A DNA stretch of 59,618 nucleotides from Pseudomonadota bacterium (GCA_021847995.1 JAJZNE010000166.1:1-59618); one strand, 5' to 3'. Shown: positions 9,543 through 18,952, counted from the first letter of the stretch. A program made the numbers and translations. Notes: generated by a model not told the origin, from the sequence alone.

Positions 9543-11332
9543 TGGAGACCGGGGCGGCGGCGGTGGCGGCCATCCTGGCCGACCGGCGGCCGGCGCGGGC
9601 GCTTGCCGACCGGATGTATCTGCTGGTGGACGACCCGGTGCGTGCCGGCGAATTGTTCGACAGCATTTTTTATCGCCTGCCGCCCTATGCCGACGCGATC
9701 CTTCCGGTGGTCGCGGCCGAGGTGATGCGCCGCCTCGGGCGGCCGGAGGGGGCACGGCTGCTCGACGGGCTGGCGGCGCAGATGACGGCGCCGCTGCCGT
9801 TGGCGGAGGACGCCGGGGAGGAGGCCCGCGCCATCGTCGCGGCGCCTGAGCAGGATGACCGGCTGCACGACGCCCTGGTCAATTTCGCCCGCGTCCGCCA
9901 ATGGGCCGGGTCGGCGGCGCTGTTCGGGCAGGTCTGGCCCTGCCTGCGCCCGGTCGGCTATTTCTGGGTGCATTTCCGCATGAGCGCCGTCTATGCCGCG
10001 CTCGGCCGCCACGATGCCGCCCGGCTGATGGCGGCGCTGGCGGTGCAGATCGAGCCGGCGGGCCGCGGTTCGCGCGAACCCTATGCGCGGCTGCTCGATG
10101 GGTTTCGCGCCCTCGGCCGGCTGCGCGATGCGGTGGAACTGGCAGAACGCCAGATCGCGCTGTGCCCGGAGGAGCCGGTGATCGACGCCGCCACGCTGGC
10201 GGTGCTGCGGGCGGCGGCGGGTCCGCTCGCCGTCGGGCCGCCGGCGCCGCCGGGCCGCACCCATGTCATCGTGGCGCGCGGGACGCGGCCGCCGCAGGCA
10301 TGGCGCAGCTTCGGCCGCGGCGCCCCGCCCGGGTTCCGCGATCTCACCTTTGCGCAGCCGCGAGCGGCGGTGGTGATCACCGAACTGCGCGCGGCGGAGG
10401 TGCTCGCCGACCGGCATGAGGTCGCGGTGCTGGCCGGCGGCGTGATGCAGCCGGCGCTTTCGGTCGGCCGCGTGCCCGGCCTGCTGCCCCATCGCTTCGC
10501 TGCCGCCGCGCGCGCCGGCACGCCCCCGGCGACCATCGCCCTCGACACCGCGGTCCTGGTTTCGGACGAGTTTCCCCACCCCAATCTCTGCCATTTCCTG
10601 CTCGACCATATGCCGCGCCTGCTGTCCTACCGCCGCGCCGGCGTCGATCTGGCGCGGGCGGACGTGATCGGGCCGCCGGTGGTGATGCCCTATCAGCACG
10701 AAACCCTGGCCCGCATCGGCATCGGCGCCTGGCATGACACGGCGGCGATGCGGCGCTTTTCCGTCCGCCGGCTGTTCGTCAGTTCCGCCTGTCACGCCAA
10801 CCAGCATCCGGCGCATCTCGGCGCCGACTGGGCAATCGCCAGCGTCCGGGCGCTGTTCGACCTGGCCCCGCGCGAGCGGCGCCGCCGCCTGCTGATCTCA
10901 CGCGCCGACGCGACCGCACGGCGCCTCGCCAACGAGGCGGAGATCGCCGCCCTGCTGGCCCCCCATGGCTTCGAGACCATCGTGCCCGGCCGGATGCCCT
11001 TCGCCGCCCAGGTCGCCGCGTTCCGCGAGGCGACGCACGTCGTCGGCCCGCACGGCGCGGGGCTGGCCAATATCCTGTTCTGCGCGCCGGGAACCCGGGT
11101 GCTGGAGGTGATGCACCCGCATTACGCCACCTATGCCTATGCCGTGATCGCCGCCCCGCTCGGCCTCGACTATGCTTCCCTGGTGGCGTGGGACGGCGAG
11201 TCGGAGGACGCCGCCTACAACGTCCTGCCGTGGACCGAGGAACAGCGCAACATCCACATGAACCGCGCCATCCGCCTCGATCCCGCAGACCTGCGCCGCT
11301 GGCTGGACTGGGCGCTCGCGATCCCAACATAG
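9542..11332 (+). CDS. GT61/DUF563-family glycosyltransferase with N-terminal helical repeats
   Basis: A 596-residue protein. The first roughly 230 residues are alpha-helical and TPR-like (repeated A/L/R-rich helices such as DALVNFARVRQWAGSAALFG). The C-terminal 300 residues carry the DUF563/GT61 signature: HPNLCHFLLDHMPRLLSYRR, RRLLISRADA, and GPHGAGLANILFCAPGTRVL near residues 502-520. GT61 enzymes transfer sugars to polysaccharides or glycoconjugates. The ATG at 9542 overlaps the stop of the FDX-ACB gene, so it is read from the same message. No other polysaccharide genes lie nearby, so the acceptor is unknown. Confidence 0.75.
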   Translation: METGAAAVAAILADRRPARALADRMYLLVDDPVRAGELFDSIFYRLPPYADAILPVVAAEVMRRLGRPEGARLLDGLAAQMTAPLPLAEDAGEEARAIVAAPEQDDRLHDALVNFARVRQWAGSAALFGQVWPCLRPVGYFWVHFRMSAVYAALGRHDAARLMAALAVQIEPAGRGSREPYARLLDGFRALGRLRDAVELAERQIALCPEEPVIDAATLAVLRAAAGPLAVGPPAPPGRTHVIVARGTRPPQAWRSFGRGAPPGFRDLTFAQPRAAVVITELRAAEVLADRHEVAVLAGGVMQPALSVGRVPGLLPHRFAAAARAGTPPATIALDTAVLVSDEFPHPNLCHFLLDHMPRLLSYRRAGVDLARADVIGPPVVMPYQHETLARIGIGAWHDTAAMRRFSVRRLFVSSACHANQHPAHLGADWAIASVRALFDLAPRERRRRLLISRADATARRLANEAEIAALLAPHGFETIVPGRMPFAAQVAAFREATHVVGPHGAGLANILFCAPGTRVLEVMHPHYATYAYAVIAAPLGLDYASLVAWDGESEDAAYNVLPWTEEQRNIHMNRAIRLDPADLRRWLDWALAIPT

Positions 11333-11337
11333 GATGA

Positions 11338-12672
11338 ATGCCGGACATGGACCTCGATGCAGTGGTGGTCGGCGCCGGGGTCGCCGGGCTGGCAGCGGCG
11401 GCGGTGCTGCGCCGGGCCGGGGCGCGCTGCCTGGTGCTGGAGGCAGGGTCGCGCCTGGGCGGGCGGGCGTTCACCGACCAACCGGCCGCCCTCGGCGGTG
11501 CCGCGTTCGACCACGGCGCCTCCTGGCTGCACGCGGCCGAGCGCAACCCGCTGGTCCCGCTCGCCCGCGCCGCCGGCTGCGAGCTCGGCGACACGCGCGG
11601 CGACTGGACGCGCCATGTCATGATCGAAGGCCGCCCTGCCGGCGCGAGCGAAATCGCCGACTATCTCGCGACCCGCGAGCGTTTCGAGGCGATCGCGCGG
11701 GCACGCGCCGCCGCCGGCCCGGATACCAGCGTCGATGCGGCGGTGGCCGCGCTGCGCGGCGATCCGTGGCTCGCCACCGTCGAGACCTGGGAAGCGAGCC
11801 TGATCGCCGCCGCCGATCCGCGCGATCTGTCGGTGCAGGACTGGCACCTCAACGAACTGGCGGGCGGCAATCTGCGCGTCGGCGGCGGCCTCGGGGCGAT
11901 GGTCGCGGGCGTGCTGGGGCCGCTCGCGGGCGCGGTCCGCCTCGATGCCCCAGTGCGCCGCATCGCCTGGGACCGTCCGGGCGGCGGCGTCGAACTGTCC
12001 GGGGAATTCGGCACGCTCGCCGCCCGCACCGCCATCGTCACCGTCTCCACCGGCGTCCTGCGCGCCGAGGGGATCAGGTTCACCCCGGCGCTGCCGGAGC
12101 CGCGGCGCGCGGCGCTGGAGGCATTGCCGATGGGGCTTTTGAGCAAGGTCGCGCTGGCGGCGCGCGGGCCGGACCGGTTCGGCCTCGCGCCCGGCACGTC
12201 GCTGTTCCGCCGGCTCGATGACCCGGCGGAACGGGCGATCTTCTTTTCGCCCTGGCCGCTCGGGCAGGGGCATATGATCGGCTTCTTCGGCGGCCGGGCG
12301 GCGTGGGCGCTGGCCGCCGAAGGGGCGGCGGCGACCGAGGCGTTCGCGCGCGCCGAACTCGTCCGGCTGCTCGGCGCGCGGGCCGCGGCGGGATTCGGCG
12401 CCGCCGTGGTCACTTCCTGGGGCACCGATCCGGCGTTCCTCGGTGCCTATGCCTATGCACGGCCGGGCGGTGTCGCGGCCCGCGCGGCGATGGATACGCC
12501 GGTCGCCGACCGGCTGTGGTTCGCCGGAGAGGCGTGGTGCATGGACGGGCTGGCCGGCACGGTCGGCGGTGCCTTCGTCTCCGGCACGCGCGCCGCCACG
12601 GCCGCCGCGGCCGTGCTCGGGTTCAGTGTGCCGGCGCTGCCGGATTGGTGGGGTCGAGCCCCATCGCGCTGA
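11338..12672 (+). CDS. FAD-dependent amine oxidase family protein
   Basis: A 444-residue flavoprotein with an N-terminal FAD-binding GxGxxG (residues 12-17, VVGAGVAGLAAAAVL), the family motif EAGSRLGGRAFT, a GGLGAMVAGV segment, and a C-terminal FAD-contact region (RLWFAGEAWCMDGLAGTVGG). This arrangement fits monoamine/polyamine oxidase-like enzymes. No signal peptide or membrane anchor is seen, so it is probably cytoplasmic. The ATG at 11347 is an alternative start; AGGA at 11331 is poorly spaced for both. The 3' end overlaps the convergent peptidoglycan-binding gene by 50 bases. The amine substrate cannot be inferred. Confidence 0.8.
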   Translation: MPDMDLDAVVVGAGVAGLAAAAVLRRAGARCLVLEAGSRLGGRAFTDQPAALGGAAFDHGASWLHAAERNPLVPLARAAGCELGDTRGDWTRHVMIEGRPAGASEIADYLATRERFEAIARARAAAGPDTSVDAAVAALRGDPWLATVETWEASLIAAADPRDLSVQDWHLNELAGGNLRVGGGLGAMVAGVLGPLAGAVRLDAPVRRIAWDRPGGGVELSGEFGTLAARTAIVTVSTGVLRAEGIRFTPALPEPRRAALEALPMGLLSKVALAARGPDRFGLAPGTSLFRRLDDPAERAIFFSPWPLGQGHMIGFFGGRAAWALAAEGAAATEAFARAELVRLLGARAAAGFGAAVVTSWGTDPAFLGAYAYARPGGVAARAAMDTPVADRLWFAGEAWCMDGLAGTVGGAFVSGTRAATAAAAVLGFSVPALPDWWGRAPSR

Positions 12673-13174
12673 CCGTCGGCGCGTCGAGCCGCCCGGTCGG
12701 TTGCAGGCCACGGTTCTGCTGCAACCGCGTCACCGCATCCTGCGTCGCCGCACCGAGCAGCCCGTCGCTGCCGCCGTTGTAGAAGCCGAGCGTGCGCAGG
12801 CGGTTCTGGATGTTGCGGATGGCATCGGCGCCGAGATGCGCGAGAGTGGGCGCCTGTGCGGCCGGCAGTTGCAGCAGTTGCGCCGGGTCGAGACCGAGGG
12901 CGGAGGCGGTCGCCGGATTGATCTGCCCGGTCACCTGCAGGCTGTGACCCTGCTGGAACTGCTCCAGCGCGCTCTGGCTGTCCTGCCCCCAGACGCCATC
13001 AACCGTGCCGCCGTAGGCGCCGGACTGATGCAGCCTGTCCTGCACCGCGCGCACGGCGGGGGGTGCCAGCGGTTGCGCAAAGACGAGCGGCGGCGGCGAT
13101 TGCGCGACGGCAGGAGCGGCGAGGGGGGTGCCGAACAGCAGCATCAGCAGCGCCGCGGCGGCGGAACGGGACAT
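12623..13174 (-). CDS. Secreted peptidoglycan-binding domain protein
   Basis: A 183-residue protein with a clear signal peptide (SAAAALLMLLFGTPLAAPAVAQ, likely cut after AxA near residue 25) and two PG_binding_1 domains: RAVQDRLHQSGAYGGTVDGV with FQQGHSLQVTGQINPATASA, and RNIQNRLRTLGFYNGGSDGL with LQQNRGLQPTGRLDAPTVSA. It lacks any catalytic domain, so it is probably a periplasmic peptidoglycan-associated protein. The start at 13174 follows GGAGGG and gives the signal peptide. The tail overlaps the convergent amine oxidase gene. Confidence 0.8.
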   Translation of the reverse strand: MSRSAAAALLMLLFGTPLAAPAVAQSPPPLVFAQPLAPPAVRAVQDRLHQSGAYGGTVDGVWGQDSQSALEQFQQGHSLQVTGQINPATASALGLDPAQLLQLPAAQAPTLAHLGADAIRNIQNRLRTLGFYNGGSDGLLGAATQDAVTRLQQNRGLQPTGRLDAPTVSAMGLDPTNPAAPAH

Positions 13175-13348
13175 GCGAACCCTCCAGCGAGGAACAAACC
13201 CCCGCGGCGGCGAACGCACTCCCTCGGTGGGGGGTTCCCGCACCGCCGCGGGTCGGTGTTGCCGACGGTTCCGGTGCCGCCTATCCTGCATGCTGGCGAC
13301 GCAGGACCGCCTTCCGGCGACGATGTCGGTCGGCGGAGATGGCATGCG

Positions 13349-13744
13349 ATGGGCAGCGCGACCGGATACGATCAGGACTTCTTCGCCTGGGCCGACGAGC
13401 AGGCGGGGCTGTTGCGCGCCGGCCGGCTGGCCGAGGCTGACATCGTGCATATCGCCGACGAGATCGAGAGCATGGGCAAATCCGAGAAGCGGGAACTGGT
13501 CAGCCGGCTCACCGTCCTGCTTCTGCATCTGCTCAAATGGCGATTTCAGCCGGCACTGCGCAGCCATAGCTGGCGTAACAGCGTCCGCGTGCAGAGAATC
13601 ACCCTGGCCTCTCTCATCAGGGACAATCCGAGCCTGATGTCGGTGCGCCCGGACACCGTGGCGGAAGCCTACCGGATTGCCCGCATCGAGGCGGAAGGCG
13701 AGACCGGCATCCCGGAAGCGACCTTCCCCCCGGTCTGTCCGTGA
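13349..13744 (+). CDS. DUF29 domain-containing protein
   Basis: A 131-residue protein with the DUF29 pattern: YDQDFFAWADEQAGLLRAGR, then DIVHIADEIESMGKSEKREL, a leucine-rich helix (LTVLLLHLLKWRFQP) and a C-terminal IARIEAEGETGI segment. DUF29 proteins are common in cyanobacteria and proteobacteria and have no established function. The ATG at 13349 is preceded by GGAG at about 11 bases. It stands alone between a divergent peptidoglycan-binding gene and the convergent liv operon. Confidence 0.75.
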   Translation: MGSATGYDQDFFAWADEQAGLLRAGRLAEADIVHIADEIESMGKSEKRELVSRLTVLLLHLLKWRFQPALRSHSWRNSVRVQRITLASLIRDNPSLMSVRPDTVAEAYRIARIEAEGETGIPEATFPPVCP

Positions 13745-13817
13745 TCGTTCGGGCAGATCATGGCCGACGATTGCTGGCCCGGCGAGGACTGAACCCGTCG
13801 CCGGCGCGACGCTGCCG

Positions 13818-14567
13818 TCACCCCGCGGCCGGCGTCACCTGCAACTCGCCGAGATAGGCTTCCCGGATCGCCGGGTTCTCGCGCAGGCTCGTCGCCTCGC
13901 CCGACAGCACCACCTGGCCGGTCTGCAGGACATAGCCACGGTGGGCGATCGCCAGCGCCATCGCGGCGTTCTGTTCGACCATGAAGATCGTCGTGCCCTG
14001 CGCATTGATCTGCTGGATGATGTCGAACACCTGCTCGACCAGCAGCGGCGACAGGCCCATCGAGGGTTCGTCCATGCAGATCAGGCGCGGGCGCGCCATC
14101 AGCGCCCGCCCGATTGCCACCATCTGCTGCTCGCCGCCCGAAAGCGTGCCGGCGATCTGGCTGCGCCGTTCCTTGACGCGCGGAAACAGGGCGAATACCC
14201 GCTCCAGATCCTCCATGTACTCGGGGCCGCGCGGGCGGGTGTAGGCGCCGAGTTCCAGATTCTCCAGAACCGTCATGCGCGGGAACAGCCGCCGCGCCTC
14301 CAGCACCGGCGCGATGCCGCGCCTGACGCGCTCGGCGGTGCGCAGCCGCTCGATCGGTGCGCCCTCGAACCGCACCGTGCCGCTGGTCGGGCGCACCACG
14401 CCCATGATGGTCTTCATGGTCGTCGATTTGCCGCAGGCGTTGCCGCCCAGCAGGGCGACGATCTCGCCGCGCCCGATCGCGTAGCTCACGTCCTTCAGCA
14501 CGTGCAGGTCGCCGTAATGCGTGTTGACGCCGCGGAATTCGAGCAGCAATCCAGAGTCAGGCGGCAT
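13818..14567 (-). CDS. livF: Branched-chain amino acid ABC transporter ATP-binding protein
   Basis: A 249-residue ABC ATPase with Walker A at residues 41-49 (GGNACGKST, with Cys in place of the more usual Gly-Ala), signature LSGGEQQMV, Walker B RLICMDEPS and the H-loop region IFMVEQN, where Glu-Gln replaces the His as is usual for LivF. LivF pairs with LivG on the cytoplasmic face of the HAAT importer. It is the last gene of the livK-livH-livMG-livF operon and overlaps livMG by 11 bases. It converges with the DUF29 gene. Confidence 0.92.
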   Translation of the reverse strand: MPPDSGLLLEFRGVNTHYGDLHVLKDVSYAIGRGEIVALLGGNACGKSTTMKTIMGVVRPTSGTVRFEGAPIERLRTAERVRRGIAPVLEARRLFPRMTVLENLELGAYTRPRGPEYMEDLERVFALFPRVKERRSQIAGTLSGGEQQMVAIGRALMARPRLICMDEPSMGLSPLLVEQVFDIIQQINAQGTTIFMVEQNAAMALAIAHRGYVLQTGQVVLSGEATSLRENPAIREAYLGELQVTPAAG

Positions 14568-16578
14568 CGAGCGCCTCCCGCGCCGCGCGGCCGAGATAGG
14601 CGCGCAGCACCTCCTCGTTGCGGCGTACCTGATCGGGCCGTCCCTCCGCCAGCTTCTCGCCGTGATCCAGCACGATCACCGTGTCGGCCAACTGCGTCAC
14701 CACATCGAGCTTATGTTCGATCAGCAGGATGGTCAGGCCGAGCGCATGCAGGCTCCTGATCTGCTCGGCGAGTTCCAGCGTCTCCGCCGGGTTCATGCCG
14801 GCGGTCGGTTCGTCCAGCAGCAGCAGCTTCGGCTGGCTCGCCAGCGCCCGCGCGATCTCCACCCGGCGGCGGTTGGCATAGGAAAGATAGGAGACCGCCT
14901 GTGCCGCGCGCGGTGCAAGCCGGTTGCCGAACAGCGCGATGATGCTGCGCGCCCGCGCCAGTGCGCGCGCCTCCTCGGCCCGCGTGCGCGGGGGACGCAG
15001 CACCGCACCGAAAGCGCCGGTCGAAAGCCGGGCGTGCTGGCCGATCAGCACATTGTCGAGCACCGTCAGGTTGGCGAACAGCCGGATATTCTGAAATGTC
15101 CGCGCCAGCCCCTTCGCCAGGATGCGGTGCGGCGGCAGGCCGAGGATCTCCGCGCCGGCGAAGCGGATGCTGCCGCTGTCGGCGGGGACGAGGCCGGTGA
15201 TGACGTTGAACAGGGTCGATTTGCCCGAGCCGTTGGGGCCGATCACGGCGACCACGCCGCCCGCCGGCACCACCAGATCGACGCCGTTCAGCGCCGTCAG
15301 GCCGCCGAACCGCACCGTGATGCCGCGCACTTCCAGCAGGTTGCCCCGCCCCGGTTCCGGCAGCGCCAGGGCGGTGGCGGCAAGCTCGCCGTCGAACCCG
15401 CCGCGCTGCACGCCCTGCACGTGCTGTGCCGCGAAGTCCAGCGACGGCGCATGGCGCGCCGCGGGGATCAGCCCCTCGCGGCGGAACAGCATCATCAGCA
15501 CCAGCAGGATGCCGAAGATCAGCTCGATCGAACGGGCGAGATCGATCTGCTGCAACCAGTCGTTGCCGATCGCCGCCCCCAGCGTGTGCAGCCATTCCGA
15601 CAGGTCGGGCAGGAACCACGATTGCAGCAGGCTGAGCAGCGCCGCGCCGAGCACCACGCCCCACACGCTGCCCATGCCGCCCAGCACCACCATCACCAGG
15701 ATCATCACCGATACCGGAAAGCCGAACATGTCCGGCGTCGCCGTCTGCAGCTTGGCGACATAGAACACGCCGACCGCGCCGGCGAACGCGGCGCCGATGG
15801 CAAAAGCGAGCAGCTTGGCGCGGGTGCGGTCGATTCCCATCGCACTTGCCGCCGTCTCATCCTCGCGCACCGCCATCCAGGCGCGGCCGATGCGCGAATC
15901 ACGCAGCCGGATGCTGGTGAAAATCAGCAGTGCCACCAGCGCCATGCCGACATAGTAATAGGGCGTCGCCTGCACCGTGAAATTGTAGCCGAACAGGTGC
16001 GGCGCCTGCACGCCGTTCAGCCCGGCGGCACCGTTCGTCAGATAGGGGGTGTTGCGCGCGACGATCGGCACGATCTCCCCGAAGCCGAGGGTGACGATCG
16101 CCAGATAGTCGCCGCGCAGCCGCAGCGTCGGCGCGCCGAACAACACGCCGCAGCCGGCGGTGACCACGGCCGCGAGCGGCAGCGCGAGCCAGAACGACAG
16201 GGTGAAATGCACCAGATCGCCGCCGCCCTGGTTGATCTTCTCGACCAGATGGAGCGCCGCGAAGGGCTGCCAGAACGGCGACCATGCCGGCAGCACCTGG
16301 AACGAACTGAGGACGCCATAGACATAGGCGCCGATCGCGAAGAACGCCGCATAGCCCAGATCGAGCAGGCCGGCGAAGCCGACCACGATGTTGAGGCCGA
16401 GCGCCAGTGCGACATAGGCGGCGGCATTGGCAAGGCTGTCGATATCGGCGTCGTCGCCCTCGACGAAGGGGAACAGCAGCACCGCGGCCGTCAGCAGCGC
16501 CAGCAGCCCGTGCCGCACCGCCGGGCGGTCCCAGACCGCGCGCAGGCGTCCGACGGGGGCGGGGATGGTCGCGCTCAT
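14557..16578 (-). CDS. Fused branched-chain amino acid permease/ATP-binding protein (LivM-LivG)
   Basis: A single 673-residue reading frame carries a LivM-type permease (about residues 1-350, with LDLGYAAFFAIGAYVYGVLS and RLRGDYLAIVTLGFGEIVPI) directly followed by a LivG-type ATPase (about residues 405-673; Walker A GPNGSGKST at 447-455, signature VSYLSYANRRRVEIARAL, Walker B LLLLDEPTAG). No stop lies between them. Note the signature reads LSYAN rather than LSGGQ, as in other LivG proteins. The start at 16578 overlaps the livH stop by ATGA. Fused permease/ATPase proteins of this type are known in databases. Substrate is presumed branched-chain or other hydrophobic amino acids, or amides. Confidence 0.9.
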   Translation of the reverse strand: MSATIPAPVGRLRAVWDRPAVRHGLLALLTAAVLLFPFVEGDDADIDSLANAAAYVALALGLNIVVGFAGLLDLGYAAFFAIGAYVYGVLSSFQVLPAWSPFWQPFAALHLVEKINQGGGDLVHFTLSFWLALPLAAVVTAGCGVLFGAPTLRLRGDYLAIVTLGFGEIVPIVARNTPYLTNGAAGLNGVQAPHLFGYNFTVQATPYYYVGMALVALLIFTSIRLRDSRIGRAWMAVREDETAASAMGIDRTRAKLLAFAIGAAFAGAVGVFYVAKLQTATPDMFGFPVSVMILVMVVLGGMGSVWGVVLGAALLSLLQSWFLPDLSEWLHTLGAAIGNDWLQQIDLARSIELIFGILLVLMMLFRREGLIPAARHAPSLDFAAQHVQGVQRGGFDGELAATALALPEPGRGNLLEVRGITVRFGGLTALNGVDLVVPAGGVVAVIGPNGSGKSTLFNVITGLVPADSGSIRFAGAEILGLPPHRILAKGLARTFQNIRLFANLTVLDNVLIGQHARLSTGAFGAVLRPPRTRAEEARALARARSIIALFGNRLAPRAAQAVSYLSYANRRRVEIARALASQPKLLLLDEPTAGMNPAETLELAEQIRSLHALGLTILLIEHKLDVVTQLADTVIVLDHGEKLAEGRPDQVRRNEEVLRAYLGRAAREALDAA

Positions 16579-17504
16579 GACTTGTTCGGCGCCACGCGGC
16601 CGAGCAGGCCGGCCGGCCGGAACACGAGCACCAGCACCAGGATCGAGAAGATGATGACATCCGCCCAGGAGGCGGAAACGAGCTGCCCGCCCAACGCCTC
16701 GATCAGCCCGATGATGAGACCGCCCAGCATCGCCCCCGGCACATTGCCGATACCGCCGAGCACGGCGGCGGTGAAGGCGCGCAGGCCGGCGGTGAAGCCG
16801 ATGATGTAGCTCGTGAAATTGTAGTAGAGGCCGAACATCAGCCCGCCGGCGCCGGCCAGCGCGGAGCCGAGGAAGAAGGCGGCGATGATGATGCGATCGA
16901 CCTCGATCCCCATCATACGCGCCGCTTCCGCATCCTGCGCGGTCGCGCGCATCGCCTTGCCGAGTCGGGTGAACTGCACGAACCAGGTCAGGATCGCCAT
17001 CAGCGCCAGCGAGACGAGCCAGATCAGCACCTCCCGCAGCCGCAGCACCGCGCCGCCGACCGGCATCGTCCAGGATGGCAGCGGGTTCGGAAAGTTCTTG
17101 CTGTCGGCGCCGAGCGAGAGCAGCACCACGTTGAGCAGGATGTAGGAGATGCCGATGGTGGTGATCATCGCCGCCGGCCCGCGCAGGTTGCGCAGCGGGC
17201 GCAGCGCCAGCCGCTCGATGGCGACACCGAGCAGTCCGGCGGCGAGCATGGTCACGATCAGCGTCCCCAGCAGCACCGCAACCAGGGCGACACCGGCGAG
17301 CGCCGGCGCACCGGGCATCACGCCGAGCAGCCGCAGCACGCCGAGGCCGACGAAGGAGCCGACCATGAAGACGTTGAAATGTGCGAAATTGATCAGTTCG
17401 AGAATGCCGTAAACCAGGGTGAAGCCGAGGGCCAGCAGCGCGTACATCGCGCCCAGGCTGAGGCCGTTGATGATCTGCTGGAGATAGACGTCGGCGACGG
17501 TCAT
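16575..17504 (-). CDS. livH: Branched-chain amino acid ABC transporter permease
   Basis: A 309-residue permease with about eight hydrophobic segments. Family marks are the opening LQQIINGLSLGAMYALLALG, the GILELINFAHFNVFMVGSF segment, AQDAEAARMMGIEVDRIII (the EAA-like loop that contacts the ATPase) and AVLGGIGNVPGAMLGGLIIG. It makes the inner-membrane channel with the LivM half of the fused protein. The gene starts 86 bases downstream of livK, after a strong stem-loop, and its stop overlaps the fusion gene start. Confidence 0.93.
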   Translation of the reverse strand: MTVADVYLQQIINGLSLGAMYALLALGFTLVYGILELINFAHFNVFMVGSFVGLGVLRLLGVMPGAPALAGVALVAVLLGTLIVTMLAAGLLGVAIERLALRPLRNLRGPAAMITTIGISYILLNVVLLSLGADSKNFPNPLPSWTMPVGGAVLRLREVLIWLVSLALMAILTWFVQFTRLGKAMRATAQDAEAARMMGIEVDRIIIAAFFLGSALAGAGGLMFGLYYNFTSYIIGFTAGLRAFTAAVLGGIGNVPGAMLGGLIIGLIEALGGQLVSASWADVIIFSILVLVLVFRPAGLLGRVAPNKS

Positions 17505-17529
17505 CGGACCGCACCCGGCGCACGCCGGC

Positions 17530-17553
17530 GGGGACGCCGCCTTGCGGCGCCCC
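17530..17553 (-). terminator. Stem-loop between livK and livH
   Basis: GGGG(A)CGCCGC and GCGGCGCCCC form a 10-bp stem with a single bulged A and a three-base loop. It sits in the 86-base gap after the substrate-binding gene. Stem-loops here commonly stabilise the upstream mRNA or cause partial termination so that the binding protein outnumbers the permease; that role is inference. Confidence 0.55.
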
Positions 17554-17590
17554 CTTTGGTCGGAACGGCGGTCATCCGCACTGCCCGCCT

Positions 17591-18832
17591 TCAGGATTGC
17601 GGAGCGACGCCGATGTATTTGAACTGGTGGATCATGTCGTCGGCGGGATAGGCGGGGTCGTGGTGGATCTGGAAGATCGAGATCACCCGGTCCTCGATAT
17701 CGCCGTTGGCATCGAAGGAAACGACGCCCTGCAGCGTCTTGACCTTGCCGGTCTGGATGGCGTCGCGCACCGCGCTGCGCGTCACCGGCTTGCCGGTCGC
17801 GGCAACGCGCCTGACCGCGTCGATGATGACTTCGGTGGCGTCGTAGGCGGTGATCGCATAATCGTCCGGCAGCACGTTGAACTTCGCCTTGTAGCGGTTC
17901 ACCCACGCCTGCGCCGCCGGATCCTCGGTGACATGGGGGGAGGCGTTCGTGGAGTACCATCCCTCATTGGCGGGATAGCCGACCGCGGTCAGCATTTCCG
18001 GCCCCGACAGGCCGTCGCCGCCGGCCTTGGGCATCTCGTGCGGCAGGATATCGTAAGCCTGCTTGGCGAGCTTGACCCCGGCCTGCAGGACGCCGCCGTA
18101 ATAGAGGCTGTCGGGGTTGAGCTGCTTGATCTTGGTCAGCACCGCCGAGTAGTCGGCCGCCTTCGGATCAAGCTTGTCATGCCCGAGCACCTTGATGCCC
18201 TTCTTTTCCGCCTGCGCCTGGAAGGCGTTGGCCAGACCTTCGCCGTACGCGCCGGTGTCGTCGAGGATATAGACCGACTTCACCTTCAGCGTGTCGGCGA
18301 AGTAGTTGGCCATGTTCGGCCCCTGGAAGGCATCGGTCGCGACCGTGCGGAAATAGATCGGCTTGCCGGCGGGGCGGTACTGCTGGGCGAATTTCGGATC
18401 GGTCAGATCGGGATTGGTCGAGGAGGGCGTGATGGTGGCGAGATCCCCCCAGCTCAGGATCGGCGCCATCGCCTTGCCGACGCCCGACATCTGCGGCCCG
18501 ACCGCTGCGACAACATTGTGGTCGGCCACCATCTTGCGGGCGTTGGTCGCGCCCTGCGCCGGGTCGTACTGGCCGGCGGTCGCGGTGCCGTCGTCCAGCA
18601 CCATCGCCTCGAATTTCACGCCGGGAACGACGTGCCCGGCATTCGCCTCGTCGATCGCGAGCAGCGCGCCATCCTTGACCAGCAGCGCCGATTGCGCATC
18701 GCCGCCGGTCAGCGACGCGTCGATGCCGATCTTCACCACCTGTTCGGCGGCGCGCGCCGGCCCGGCCGCTCCAGCGGCGGCCAGCAGTGCAAGCCCTGAT
18801 GCGGCGAGCAGGGCGGAACGACGGGTGATCAT
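17591..18832 (-). CDS. livK: Branched-chain amino acid ABC transporter substrate-binding protein
   Basis: A 413-residue periplasmic binding protein of the type 1 (LivJ/LivK) fold. The signal region TRRSALLAASGLALLAAAGA has a twin-arginine-like RR followed by a hydrophobic core and AxA cleavage (PARA/AEQ). Mature sequence starts with VKIGIDASLTGGDAQSA, and later has AVGPQMSGVGKAMAPI and SSTNPDLTDPKFAQQY, typical ligand-binding segments. The start at 18832 follows GGAGGGGAG. First gene of the liv operon. Substrate specificity (Leu/Ile/Val versus amides or urea) cannot be fixed from sequence. Confidence 0.88.
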   Translation of the reverse strand: MITRRSALLAASGLALLAAAGAAGPARAAEQVVKIGIDASLTGGDAQSALLVKDGALLAIDEANAGHVVPGVKFEAMVLDDGTATAGQYDPAQGATNARKMVADHNVVAAVGPQMSGVGKAMAPILSWGDLATITPSSTNPDLTDPKFAQQYRPAGKPIYFRTVATDAFQGPNMANYFADTLKVKSVYILDDTGAYGEGLANAFQAQAEKKGIKVLGHDKLDPKAADYSAVLTKIKQLNPDSLYYGGVLQAGVKLAKQAYDILPHEMPKAGGDGLSGPEMLTAVGYPANEGWYSTNASPHVTEDPAAQAWVNRYKAKFNVLPDDYAITAYDATEVIIDAVRRVAATGKPVTRSAVRDAIQTGKVKTLQGVVSFDANGDIEDRVISIFQIHHDPAYPADDMIHQFKYIGVAPQS

Positions 18833-18917
18833 GCGGCGGCTCTCCCCTCCTGGCACCGGGCTCCCCAATTCGGCACGGCTGGTGCGCAGCATGGCCCGGC
18901 CATGCCCGCATGACAAG

Positions 18918-18933
18918 CCTGCTCCGCAGCAGG
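18918..18933 (-). terminator. Hairpin downstream of mobA
   Basis: CCTGCT-CCGC-AGCAGG forms a 6-bp stem and 4-base loop about 20 bases past the mobA stop and upstream of livK. It could be a weak terminator separating mobA from the liv operon; there is little U-tract. Confidence 0.35.
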
Positions 18934-18952
18934 TGCAGAGAGTGGGAAACGG

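Noticed and set aside
16579-17523. Possible N-terminal extension of the LivM-LivG frame through livH
   Set aside because: The extension is Arg/Ala-rich shadow sequence; the ATG at 16578 overlaps the livH stop and begins a normal LivM N-terminus.
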